A program made the position numbers and the translations under genes. A model generated the notes under the pieces. The model did not search any database. It was not told where the DNA came from and worked only from the letters and a program-made list of their open reading frames with translations. Positions 1 to 4,921 of a stretch of 7,498 nucleotides of DNA are shown piece by piece; the first letter of the stretch is position 1; each line of letters starts with the position of its first letter. Where the stretch lies: contig JAGHDT010000579.1 of assembly GCA_021159805.1 (NCBI GenBank), positions 1-7,498 on the forward strand, written 5' to 3'. This stretch comes from Anaerolineae bacterium (GTDB lineage Bacteria; Chloroflexota; Anaerolineae; B4-G1; SLSP01).

Positions 1-1017
1 AGTATCCCGCAGCTGTTCTGCACAGACGGCGACGTCGGAGAAGGGCGAGATCGAGATGCGACGGATGTTCGGGATGGTGAGCGCATCCTCCATCTTCCTG
101 TCGAGCGCCTCACAGCATCCGTAGCCGTTCAGGCCAAAGGGCGCCAACAGCGTTTTCTCGTAATCGAGCGAGAACTCGGCGTGCATCTTGGGCGAGACCC
201 CGGCCAACTCCTGCGCCTCGGCGCTGGCCCACATATCGAGGGGACGAACCCTGTCCGGGTCGAAGCCCGGTGCCGGCAGATCATCGGTGTAGCCGTTCCC
301 GCCGGAGCTGTGATAGGTATCGTCGTTGTTGAGCGACAGCAGATTGAGATCGATGTACTGCTGCACCAGCCGCCGGTGCCCCTCGGTCAGGAACGCTATC
401 GCGTCGTGCAGCCAGCCCGGATTGAGCACCATGTCCATCATTGCCTGCTCAAGACCGCGCAGGTCGGTGTACAGGCTCATCAAATGGAACGAGATATGCA
501 CCACGCCCTTGAGCCGCACGTCGAGAACATCACCGAAGAGATCCTGTGCTGCGGCAAGGGCCTGCACCGTCGCCGCCTCGTCATACGTGACCTCCGGAAA
601 CCGCAGCTTCTTCATATCCGCCGGTTCGTGGATCACAGGATCGAAGAGCCAGGCACCCCGGCGCTCCGGGCTGGGGATGCGTTTGGGCTCCAGGCCCCAC
701 CCGGTCCTGTGAATCACCTTGTTCACGGTCCATATGTTCTCGATCACTGTGTCATCCTGAAGGTGATCGTGGGTGTAGACGCGGCTGGACAACTGCCACT
801 CGATCCTGCGCGCGGCCTCGTCCTCGCAGCGCAGCACGCTATCAGGCAGGAGCTCCTCCCAGGAGCCCTCCGGGAAGACAAGGATCATCGGCCGTTTCGT
901 CTTGAGGTCGTTGTGCAGCCGCCACGCCTGCCGCCGCTCGGCTTGCACGGGCAGAGCGGCAACATCGGCGACCCGTTTGGCGAGGTCGCGGAGAATCTTG
1001 CGGTCATGTGGGTTCAT
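1..1017 (-). CDS. URO-D superfamily protein, methyltransferase-like, C-terminus beyond window edge
   Basis: The minus strand is open for 339 codons from ATG at 1017 to the left edge, so the C-terminus is missing; relatives I recall are roughly 420 residues. The opening MNPHDRKILRDLAKRV, then RPMILVFPEGSW (about 42-53), LKGVVHISFHLM (169-180), NNDDTYHSSGGNGYT (230-244), DMWASAEAQELAGVSP (261-276) and NGYGCCEALDRKM (297-309) match a conserved group of uroporphyrinogen-decarboxylase-fold proteins from environmental bacteria, usually left as hypothetical. True UroD makes coproporphyrinogen. This group lacks the UroD N-terminal signature and looks closer to the cobalamin/corrinoid methyltransferase branch, where a Cys in the equivalent C-terminal strand binds zinc; Cys301/Cys302 could fill that role (inference). 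It is probably cytosolic. The start is fixed by an in-frame TGA eight codons upstream and by family-like N-terminal sequence. No Shine-Dalgarno is visible, unlike the other genes here. The substrate is unknown; neighbours suggest carbohydrate metabolism. Confidence 0.8.
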   Translation of the reverse strand, partial: MNPHDRKILRDLAKRVADVAALPVQAERRQAWRLHNDLKTKRPMILVFPEGSWEELLPDSVLRCEDEAARRIEWQLSSRVYTHDHLQDDTVIENIWTVNKVIHRTGWGLEPKRIPSPERRGAWLFDPVIHEPADMKKLRFPEVTYDEAATVQALAAAQDLFGDVLDVRLKGVVHISFHLMSLYTDLRGLEQAMMDMVLNPGWLHDAIAFLTEGHRRLVQQYIDLNLLSLNNDDTYHSSGGNGYTDDLPAPGFDPDRVRPLDMWASAEAQELAGVSPKMHAEFSLDYEKTLLAPFGLNGYGCCEALDRKMEDALTIPNIRRISISPFSDVAVCAEQLRDT

Positions 1018-1023
1018 TGGTGC

Positions 1024-1093
1024 GCCAGCAGTCAGCGGTCAGCTTTCAGCCATCAGCCAGACAGCAGTAAGGAGTACGGAGTAAGCAGTGTGT
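1024..1093. repeat. Degenerate heptad tandem repeat array, two word families
   Basis: The plus strand reads as ten consecutive 7-base units with no phase slip: GCCAGCA, GTCAGCG, GTCAGCT, TTCAGCC, ATCAGCC, AGACAGC, AGTAAGG, AGTACGG, AGTAAGC, AGTGTGT. Four central units fit NTCAGCN, and three later units fit AGTAMGS. The array lies between the dehydratase gene and the URO-D-like gene and stops six bases before the latter's ATG. It resembles the heptameric short tandemly repeated repeats known from cyanobacteria and seen in other environmental phyla. The function is unknown. Confidence 0.8.
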
Positions 1094-1199
1094 CATGCAT
1101 TTGCCGCGGCCGGTGTCTACCCCAACTGCGTTGAGGCCCGTGCCGCTCTTCGTGTCAGCAGCCACGATCGAGACACCAGCCCCAGCGGAGCAAACCCGA
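1094..1199. other. Intergenic spacer without a recognised gene
   Basis: This is the part of the dehydratase to URO-D-like gap between the two heptad arrays. I see no convincing open frame with a ribosome binding site, no intrinsic terminator and no good promoter on either strand. A weak 5-base inverted match (GTGTC at 1152-1156 with GACAC at 1172-1176) is too short to call a structure. If the URO-D-like gene has its own promoter it must lie here or in the repeats, but I cannot point to it. Confidence 0.5.
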
Positions 1200-1220
1200 T
1201 CCAACATCCAGCATCCAGCC
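1200..1220. repeat. Three-unit heptad repeat flush with dehydratase stop codon
   Basis: The plus strand reads TCCAACA, TCCAGCA, TCCAGCC, three perfect-length 7-base units. The next heptad in phase, TCACTCT, begins with the complement of the dehydratase TGA at 1221-1223. On the coding strand the repeat is the first 21 bases of the 3' untranslated region. The word differs from the one at 1024-1093, so this is a separate array in the same gap. Confidence 0.7.
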
Positions 1221-2435
1221 TCACTCTTTCTGCGCCGGCGGCGCGTGCGTGAAGCCCAGCGCGTACTGCCACTGATCCCCCGCGGCCTTGAGCGTTGCTT
1301 CATCCGTCACAACACGGCTCAGATCGTCACGGGCCAGCGCCTCGGGCAGAATCTCCACGCCGAGACCGGAGCCGTCGGGCACCGGCAGCTTGCCGTCGCT
1401 GACCCGCGGCGCGAGGTTACTGATGACAGGGAAGTAGGTCTGGGCAAAGGCCCGAACCGACTCCACCATGAAGAGGTTCGCGATGTGAGCACCCAGGTGC
1501 ATACACGCTGCGTGCCCCACCGGGCCCGAGATATTGTGCAGTACCAGCGGCACACCGAAGGTCTCTGCCAGATAGGGCAGCTTGCGTGTCTCGCTGATGC
1601 CGCCGGTCCACAGCGGCTCGGTCATCAGGATCTGGCTGACGTGCTTCTCCAGCCACTCGCGCATCTGCCACCGGGTCAACATCAGCTCCGAGCCCACAAT
1701 GGGGATCGAGGTATGCGCGGACAGCGCCTTGATCTCGTCGGGATAGACGGCGTGCATCACATCCTCAAGGAAAAGGATATCATATGGCTCCAGCGCTTTG
1801 ACGATCCGCTCCATACTCGCCCGGTTCCAGCGGAAGTGGAATTCCAGACCGATCTCCATCTCGCTGCCCACTGCATCGCGGATCTGGCGAATGGGGCGCA
1901 GGCTCTGCTCGACGCCCGCCGGGCTGATATACTGTCCGCGGCTGTCGCGGCTTGCGGCGTCAAAGGGCCAGATCTTCATCGCAAGGTAGCCGTCGGCCAG
2001 CAGCAGGCGCGCCAACTCGCCAGCGTCCTCCTGCCACAGCGCGTAGTCGTTCATCTCGCCGTAGCCGGTGGAGGTGTTGTACGTCGGAATGCGCTCCCGG
2101 CATCGACCGCCAAGGAGATGATAGACCGGAGCGCCGTAGTGCTTGCCCATCAGGTCCCACAGCGCGATATCAACCGCCGAAAGCGCGCGCATCTCGGCGC
2201 CGGCGAAGCCGTGGTACAGGATGTTGTTCGCCAAGTCCTGCCAGATACCCTCGATGTCCAGCGGGTCACGACCCAGCAACTGGGGGGCCAACGTCCCATG
2301 CAATGCACCACGGGAGCCGGGGATCTTGTCCACTGTCTCGCCCAGACCGATCAGGCCCGTATCCGTGTGGATACGCACGGTCAATACACGAGGGACAGCC
2401 TCCCAGTAGAGGCTCTCAACAGCCGTGATCTTCAC
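1221..2435 (-). CDS. Mandelate racemase/muconate lactonizing enzyme family protein (likely acid-sugar dehydratase)
   Basis: This is a 404-residue enolase-superfamily enzyme of normal family length, with an N-terminal capping domain (about 1-125) and a C-terminal (beta/alpha)7-beta barrel. The superfamily abstracts a proton alpha to a carboxylate using Mg2+; members with this layout are mostly sugar-acid dehydratases. Visible candidate active-site residues are Lys154 (in AMKIWPFD), metal ligands Glu198 (GLEFH), Glu224 (FLEDV) and Glu250 (VGSE), His300 (VLHNISGPVG) and Glu325 (FMVES). At the usual Asp of the His-Asp dyad the protein has Glu273 (LMTEPLWTGG), an oddity if my alignment is right. 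The start is GTG at 2435, chosen because GGAGGGGG lies five bases upstream. It begins one base after the stop of the membrane-protein gene, so coupling is expected. I cannot name the sugar acid. Racemase or epimerase activity remains possible. Confidence 0.9.
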   Translation of the reverse strand: MKITAVESLYWEAVPRVLTVRIHTDTGLIGLGETVDKIPGSRGALHGTLAPQLLGRDPLDIEGIWQDLANNILYHGFAGAEMRALSAVDIALWDLMGKHYGAPVYHLLGGRCRERIPTYNTSTGYGEMNDYALWQEDAGELARLLLADGYLAMKIWPFDAASRDSRGQYISPAGVEQSLRPIRQIRDAVGSEMEIGLEFHFRWNRASMERIVKALEPYDILFLEDVMHAVYPDEIKALSAHTSIPIVGSELMLTRWQMREWLEKHVSQILMTEPLWTGGISETRKLPYLAETFGVPLVLHNISGPVGHAACMHLGAHIANLFMVESVRAFAQTYFPVISNLAPRVSDGKLPVPDGSGLGVEILPEALARDDLSRVVTDEATLKAAGDQWQYALGFTHAPPAQKE

Positions 2436-2436
2436 C

Positions 2437-2916
2437 TCAACCCCCTCCGCCCAGGGTGTCGATCAGCGCGGAGATCGCAATGGCGACCGCGCCGACAGAG
2501 AAGGCTCGCCACGCAAAGGCGGATCGCCGGTCTAGACTGCGACGTCCGTCCTTGACAATCGTTAGCGCGACCTTCGCGTCCTGGCCGGCGGTGAACGGGC
2601 TGTTGTAGTACCCCCGGCTTGTGCTAAGCGAGCCCAGCACTGCAGGCATTGCGGCAATCAGCGACGCCATCCCCACCCAGAACATGCGCTCACCGTAGGC
2701 CAGACTCGTGCATCGAGTACCGATCAGACAGGAAACGCTGACAAGAACGAAAAGCCCCAGATCAATCAACAGCGTGGTTCGAATAAAACGCAGAACGGCT
2801 ACGGCAACGACCTTGACCTTATCCATCCACAATTTCTCCCAGAAGAATCCTAGCCGAACATCTGTGCCACCCGGAAACCGCGACAGGACCTCGGGGGCGT
2901 GTCCCGGTACGGGCAC
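2437..2916 (-). CDS. Small membrane protein, three predicted helices, unknown function
   Basis: I do not recognise the family with confidence. As drawn from GTG at 2916 the protein has 159 residues. An internal ATG at 2826 would give 129 residues and has a better ribosome binding site (GGGAG nine bases upstream). The first 30 residues are hydrophilic with no signal peptide, and a palindrome and promoter candidate lie just before the GTG, so I lean towards the 2826 start. In 159-residue numbering, hydrophobic segments fall at about 48-66, 78-97 and 137-154. A polar, basic loop (about 98-136, containing SRGYYNSPF and DGRRSLDRRS) separates the last two. The C-terminus is LGGGG, whose codons form the next gene's ribosome binding site. 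It sits between an aldo/keto reductase and a dehydratase. One-base spacing to the latter suggests a shared function, but nothing in the protein looks like a transporter of known type. Confidence 0.72.
   Translation of the reverse strand: MPVPGHAPEVLSRFPGGTDVRLGFFWEKLWMDKVKVVAVAVLRFIRTTLLIDLGLFVLVSVSCLIGTRCTSLAYGERMFWVGMASLIAAMPAVLGSLSTSRGYYNSPFTAGQDAKVALTIVKDGRRSLDRRSAFAWRAFSVGAVAIAISALIDTLGGGG
2441..2448 (-). promoter_or_regulatory. Ribosome binding site inside the upstream gene's Gly codons
   Basis: The minus strand reads GGAGGGGG here, five bases before the GTG start at 2435. The same bases are the GGA GGG GG(T) codons that end the membrane-protein gene, whose TGA occupies 2439-2437. The site therefore both decides the dehydratase start and couples its translation to the upstream reading frame. 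Confidence 0.8.
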
Positions 2917-2921
2917 ATCAA

Positions 2922-2939
2922 CGTCAGTTCTGACTGACG
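2922..2939. promoter_or_regulatory. Perfect 7-bp inverted repeat, operator-like
   Basis: CGTCAGT at 2922-2928 and ACTGACG at 2933-2939 are exact reverse complements separated by four bases. The element lies just downstream of a candidate promoter and upstream of the small membrane-protein gene. It has no T-tract and is short, so an operator for a dimeric repressor fits better than a terminator. The regulator is not in the window. Confidence 0.45.
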
Positions 2940-2954
2940 CCAGAGCCTCCCTGC

Positions 2955-2981
2955 ATTGTACAACATCATGACTGATGGCAA
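2955..2981 (-). promoter_or_regulatory. Candidate sigma-70-type promoter for membrane protein/dehydratase pair
   Basis: On the minus strand TTGCCA (2981-2976) and TACAAT (2960-2955) are separated by 15 bases, slightly shorter than the preferred 16-18. Transcription would start near 2948, placing the inverted repeat at 2922-2939 within the first 30 transcribed bases. The promoter lies immediately after the aldo/keto reductase stop codon at 2987. It would give the downstream pair independent expression from the reductase. Confidence 0.4.
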
Positions 2982-2986
2982 CAGGA

Positions 2987-3874
2987 TCATCTCAATCCCT
3001 CCATCTCGTCGTGCGTCTTGTAGATATGCGCCGTCATCCGGGGAAGATCGGCCATATCGAAGGTCGGCTCGAACTCAGAAGCCAGGGCCACGTTCTTCTG
3101 GACCTCGTCGGGCCACCGCATGCCCACATTGGCCACGTGGACGCGGCTATCAGAGAGCACGAACTTGAGGCAGACCTCGTAGAGATCACCGGCCTCGGTC
3201 CACTCCGGGGCGATATAGCTCGCCATCCGCTGCAGGATGCCCGAGGTCATGGGCCGCATCACCGACACGCCCATATCCGCCTCCGTGGCTTGGTTGAGCA
3301 CGTTCAACGCTGCCGACTGGTAGATCACATTGTAGCGCACTTGCATAGCATCGAAGGCGCCGGAGGCGATCAAGGGGCGCGCCGTCCACGGCTCCTCGAC
3401 CGTGAAGCCCAGAAAGCGCACTTTGCCTTCCTCGCGCAGCGCGACCAGCGCGTCCAACAGCCCCTCATCGAGGATGTGACGCACCTCATTGGAGGTGTAC
3501 ATTCCACCGTGGAACTGGATGATGTCGATCACCTCACTCTGCAGCCTGCGCAGCGATGTTTCCACGCTCTCCCGCACATCGGCAGCCGAGCCGTGATAGC
3601 CGACCTTGGTCGCCAGCACCACCCCGTCGCGGCACCCGCGGAGTGCCTCCCCGATGATCGACTCGCTGTTGCCGTCGCCATAGCCCGGCGCCGTATCCAC
3701 CAGATTGATCCCCGCGCCCAGCGCCGCGTGGATCGTCTCAATGGCTTGCAGCCGTCCCGCGGGTGAGAAGGGGTCCCACCCCCTTGCCAGATTCACGCCG
3801 CCGAAGGGATACCCGCCGAGAGCCAGGCGGGTGACCTCAAGCTCCGTTTTGCCAAACCGCACCTTTGGAAGCAT
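2987..3874 (-). CDS. Aldo/keto reductase
   Basis: This 295-residue protein has the usual single TIM-barrel length of the aldo/keto reductase superfamily, which reduces aldehydes or ketones (or oxidises the matching alcohols) with NAD(P)H in the cytosol. The catalytic tetrad is complete: Asp60 and Tyr65 in NLVDTAPGYGDGNSE, Lys90 in LATKVGYHG, and His122 in IQFHGG. The N-terminal VRFGKTELEVTRLALGG is the typical opening strand. LQSEVIDIIQFH (111-122) and EGKVRFLGFTVEEPW (149-163) are family hallmarks. No cysteine cluster for an iron-sulphur extension is present. The start is ATG at 3874 with GGAGGT three bases upstream. The neighbours (a sugar-acid dehydratase-like enzyme and a URO-D-like protein) suggest a sugar substrate, which I cannot name. 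A repeat-filled gap of about 200 bases separates it from the upstream hydrolase gene, so they may or may not share a transcript. Confidence 0.93.
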   Translation of the reverse strand: MLPKVRFGKTELEVTRLALGGYPFGGVNLARGWDPFSPAGRLQAIETIHAALGAGINLVDTAPGYGDGNSESIIGEALRGCRDGVVLATKVGYHGSAADVRESVETSLRRLQSEVIDIIQFHGGMYTSNEVRHILDEGLLDALVALREEGKVRFLGFTVEEPWTARPLIASGAFDAMQVRYNVIYQSAALNVLNQATEADMGVSVMRPMTSGILQRMASYIAPEWTEAGDLYEVCLKFVLSDSRVHVANVGMRWPDEVQKNVALASEFEPTFDMADLPRMTAHIYKTHDEMEGLR

Positions 3875-3877
3875 GTG

Positions 3878-3883
3878 ACCTCC
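3878..3883 (-). promoter_or_regulatory. Ribosome binding site of aldo/keto reductase
   Basis: GGAGGT on the minus strand lies three bases before the ATG at 3874. It is a strong match to the anti-Shine-Dalgarno at unusually short spacing and supports this start over any other in the reading frame. Confidence 0.7.
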
Positions 3884-3894
3884 GGGATGGAGAC

Positions 3895-3990
3895 AGAATG
3901 AGAAAATGCAGAATCAGCGAATGAGCGGGAAAGCGAGCGAGCAAACGAGAAAGCGAATGACAGAATCAGCGAATAGAAGAATGGGAGAAT
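3895..3990. repeat. Purine-rich 4/8-base periodic repeat array
   Basis: The plus strand is almost free of pyrimidine runs. Across 3951-3990 it reads as five successive 8-base units that all end in GAAT: AAGCGAAT, GACAGAAT, CAGCGAAT, AGAAGAAT, GGGAGAAT. Upstream (about 3895-3950) the same four-base words (GAAT, AAGC, GAGC) continue with looser phase. CAGAATCAGCGAAT occurs exactly twice, at 3909-3922 and 3961-3974. No open frame of note crosses it. The array fills the space before the aldo/keto reductase gene. Confidence 0.7.
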
Positions 3991-4015
3991 CCGGACAGCC
4001 TACAAGTTCAGGCCC

Positions 4016-4057
4016 TGACTCTTGACTTTTGACTCTTGGCCTTCCGATCTCGGACTT
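4016..4057. repeat. Heptad tandem repeat, TGACTYT word
   Basis: The plus strand reads TGACTCT, TGACTTT, TGACTCT, then decays in phase through TGGCCTT, CCGATCT and CGGACTT. The first three units differ at only one position. The array lies about 20 bases beyond the stop of the metallo-beta-lactamase-fold gene and next to the 8-base array, in the same gap. Its word is unrelated to those in the other gap. Confidence 0.75.
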
Positions 4058-4078
4058 GCGTCGTCTCCCTGCTTCCCG

Positions 4079-4690
4079 TCACTTCATATTCAAGATCACA
4101 TTGTCGTGCCCCGGAATCACCAGAGCCGCCGCGGCCTTGATGCGGCGGATGGTCTCCGCAGCCAGGTCGAAGTCGACGGAGTTGTGGTAGCCCTCCTCGG
4201 CATCGAAATACTCGCGGTTCATCACCGCGTCGCCGGCGACGATCAGGTCACCCCACGGCGTCGGCATCTTGAGTGCGGCAAGCGCCATAGTGTGACCAGG
4301 CGCCGGGAAGAGCTCCACACCCAAGGGCAGCGCCCCCTCCGCAGCCGTGAAGCGCGCGTGCAGATGGCGGTAATCGGGTGCCTTCTCGTGCCACTCCGCC
4401 AGCCCTGCCTCGGCCATCAGCCAGGTGGCGTGCTCGAAGAGCCGCAGGCCGAACATATGGTCGCCATGCCAATGCGTGACATAGACTATGTCGATCGCCT
4501 CCGGACGCAACCCGGCGCGGTTGTACAGCAACTGTGCTAACTTCTCGCGGCGCGGCGAGGGGTCGACCAACAGCCGGCGCCCGCCCACCTCCAGCAGCGT
4601 GCACGTCGCGCTGATATCCTCGCGCACCCGCGCCGTCTCTCCCCAGAACTTGTTCTGACTCAGCGTCCCGATATTTATGATTCTGAACAC
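4079..4690 (-). CDS. Metallo-beta-lactamase fold hydrolase
   Basis: This 203-residue protein is a compact single-domain member of the metallo-beta-lactamase superfamily, whose members hydrolyse esters, thioesters, lactones or phosphodiesters at a di-metal (usually zinc) centre. All metal-binding positions are visible: His73, His75, Asp77 and His78 in THWHGDHMFG, His133 in PAPGHTMAL, Asp154 in VAGDAV, and His195 in VIPGHDNVI. The length and the terminal PGHD motif fit the small glyoxalase II/lactonase-like proteins. No extra domain, signal peptide or lipobox is seen, so it is probably cytosolic. The start is GTG at 4690, supported by AAAAGGGGG ending five bases upstream. It is the first minus-strand gene after the divergent gap. 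A lactonase acting on a sugar lactone would suit the neighbouring genes, but that is inference from context only. Confidence 0.9.
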   Translation of the reverse strand: MFRIINIGTLSQNKFWGETARVREDISATCTLLEVGGRRLLVDPSPRREKLAQLLYNRAGLRPEAIDIVYVTHWHGDHMFGLRLFEHATWLMAEAGLAEWHEKAPDYRHLHARFTAAEGALPLGVELFPAPGHTMALAALKMPTPWGDLIVAGDAVMNREYFDAEEGYHNSVDFDLAAETIRRIKAAAALVIPGHDNVILNMK

Positions 4691-4921
4691 AGCAACCCCC
4701 TTTTCGATCCATCACAGCAAGCATACTTTAGGCGCTTGTCCACTCACGGCAAGTAGCGCACTGCGAGACTCCGGGAGACCAGAATCTTTCCGCAGGTTAT
4801 GATCCCTGCTGTGTTCGGCAGCGGTCGGTTGTACGACTTGACACGGATGCCGAGTATAGTAGGGTCGTCACCACATCTTGAACATCGTTAGTCCGGCACG
4901 AACCAGGAGAGCCACACTCGG
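4691..4921. promoter_or_regulatory. Divergent promoter region
   Basis: This 231-base gap separates the minus-strand hydrolase gene from the plus-strand kinase gene, so both must be promoted from here. It contains no tandem repeats, unlike the other two long gaps. I see a minus-strand promoter candidate at 4725-4752 and an AT-rich TATAGT box at 4855-4860 facing the kinase gene. AGGAG at 4905-4909 lies 12 bases before the kinase ATG. I see no small open frame with a ribosome binding site. Confidence 0.6.
4725..4752 (-). promoter_or_regulatory. Candidate promoter of metallo-beta-lactamase-fold gene
   Basis: On the minus strand TTGCCG (4752-4747) and TAAAGT (4730-4725) are separated by 16 bases. 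Each hexamer matches the sigma-70 consensus at four positions. The predicted start of transcription is near 4718, giving a leader of about 28 bases that contains the G-rich ribosome binding site. It is only a weak consensus match. Confidence 0.35.

Noticed and set aside
181..1134. A 317-codon plus-strand open frame across the left-edge gene
   Set aside because: It is the antisense shadow of the URO-D-like gene, which has recognisable conserved motifs and runs through the left edge.
1152..1176. Possible terminator hairpin after the dehydratase gene
   Set aside because: The arms are only five bases with a 15-base loop and no following T-tract.
1046..1303. An 85-codon minus-strand open frame overlapping the dehydratase 3' end and the gap
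   Set aside because: It overlaps the dehydratase out of frame, ends in the heptad repeats and has no ribosome binding site or recognisable motif.
1095..2555. A 486-codon plus-strand open frame across the dehydratase gene
   Set aside because: It lies antisense to a gene with clear enolase-superfamily motifs and a strong ribosome binding site. Its translation is low-complexity, Arg/His/Gln-rich and matches no family I know; such long shadows are common in GC-rich DNA.
2975..3766. A 263-codon plus-strand open frame opposite the aldo/keto reductase
   Set aside because: The opposite strand carries a complete catalytic tetrad and a ribosome binding site; the plus-strand translation is His/Arg-rich with no motif.
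3895..4057. CRISPR-like array
   Set aside because: Units are 7-8 bases with no spacers and no conserved 23-40 base repeat; this is simple tandem periodicity.
4022..4540. A 172-codon plus-strand open frame opposite the metallo-beta-lactamase-fold gene
   Set aside because: It starts inside the heptad array and is antisense to a gene with all metal-binding motifs intact.
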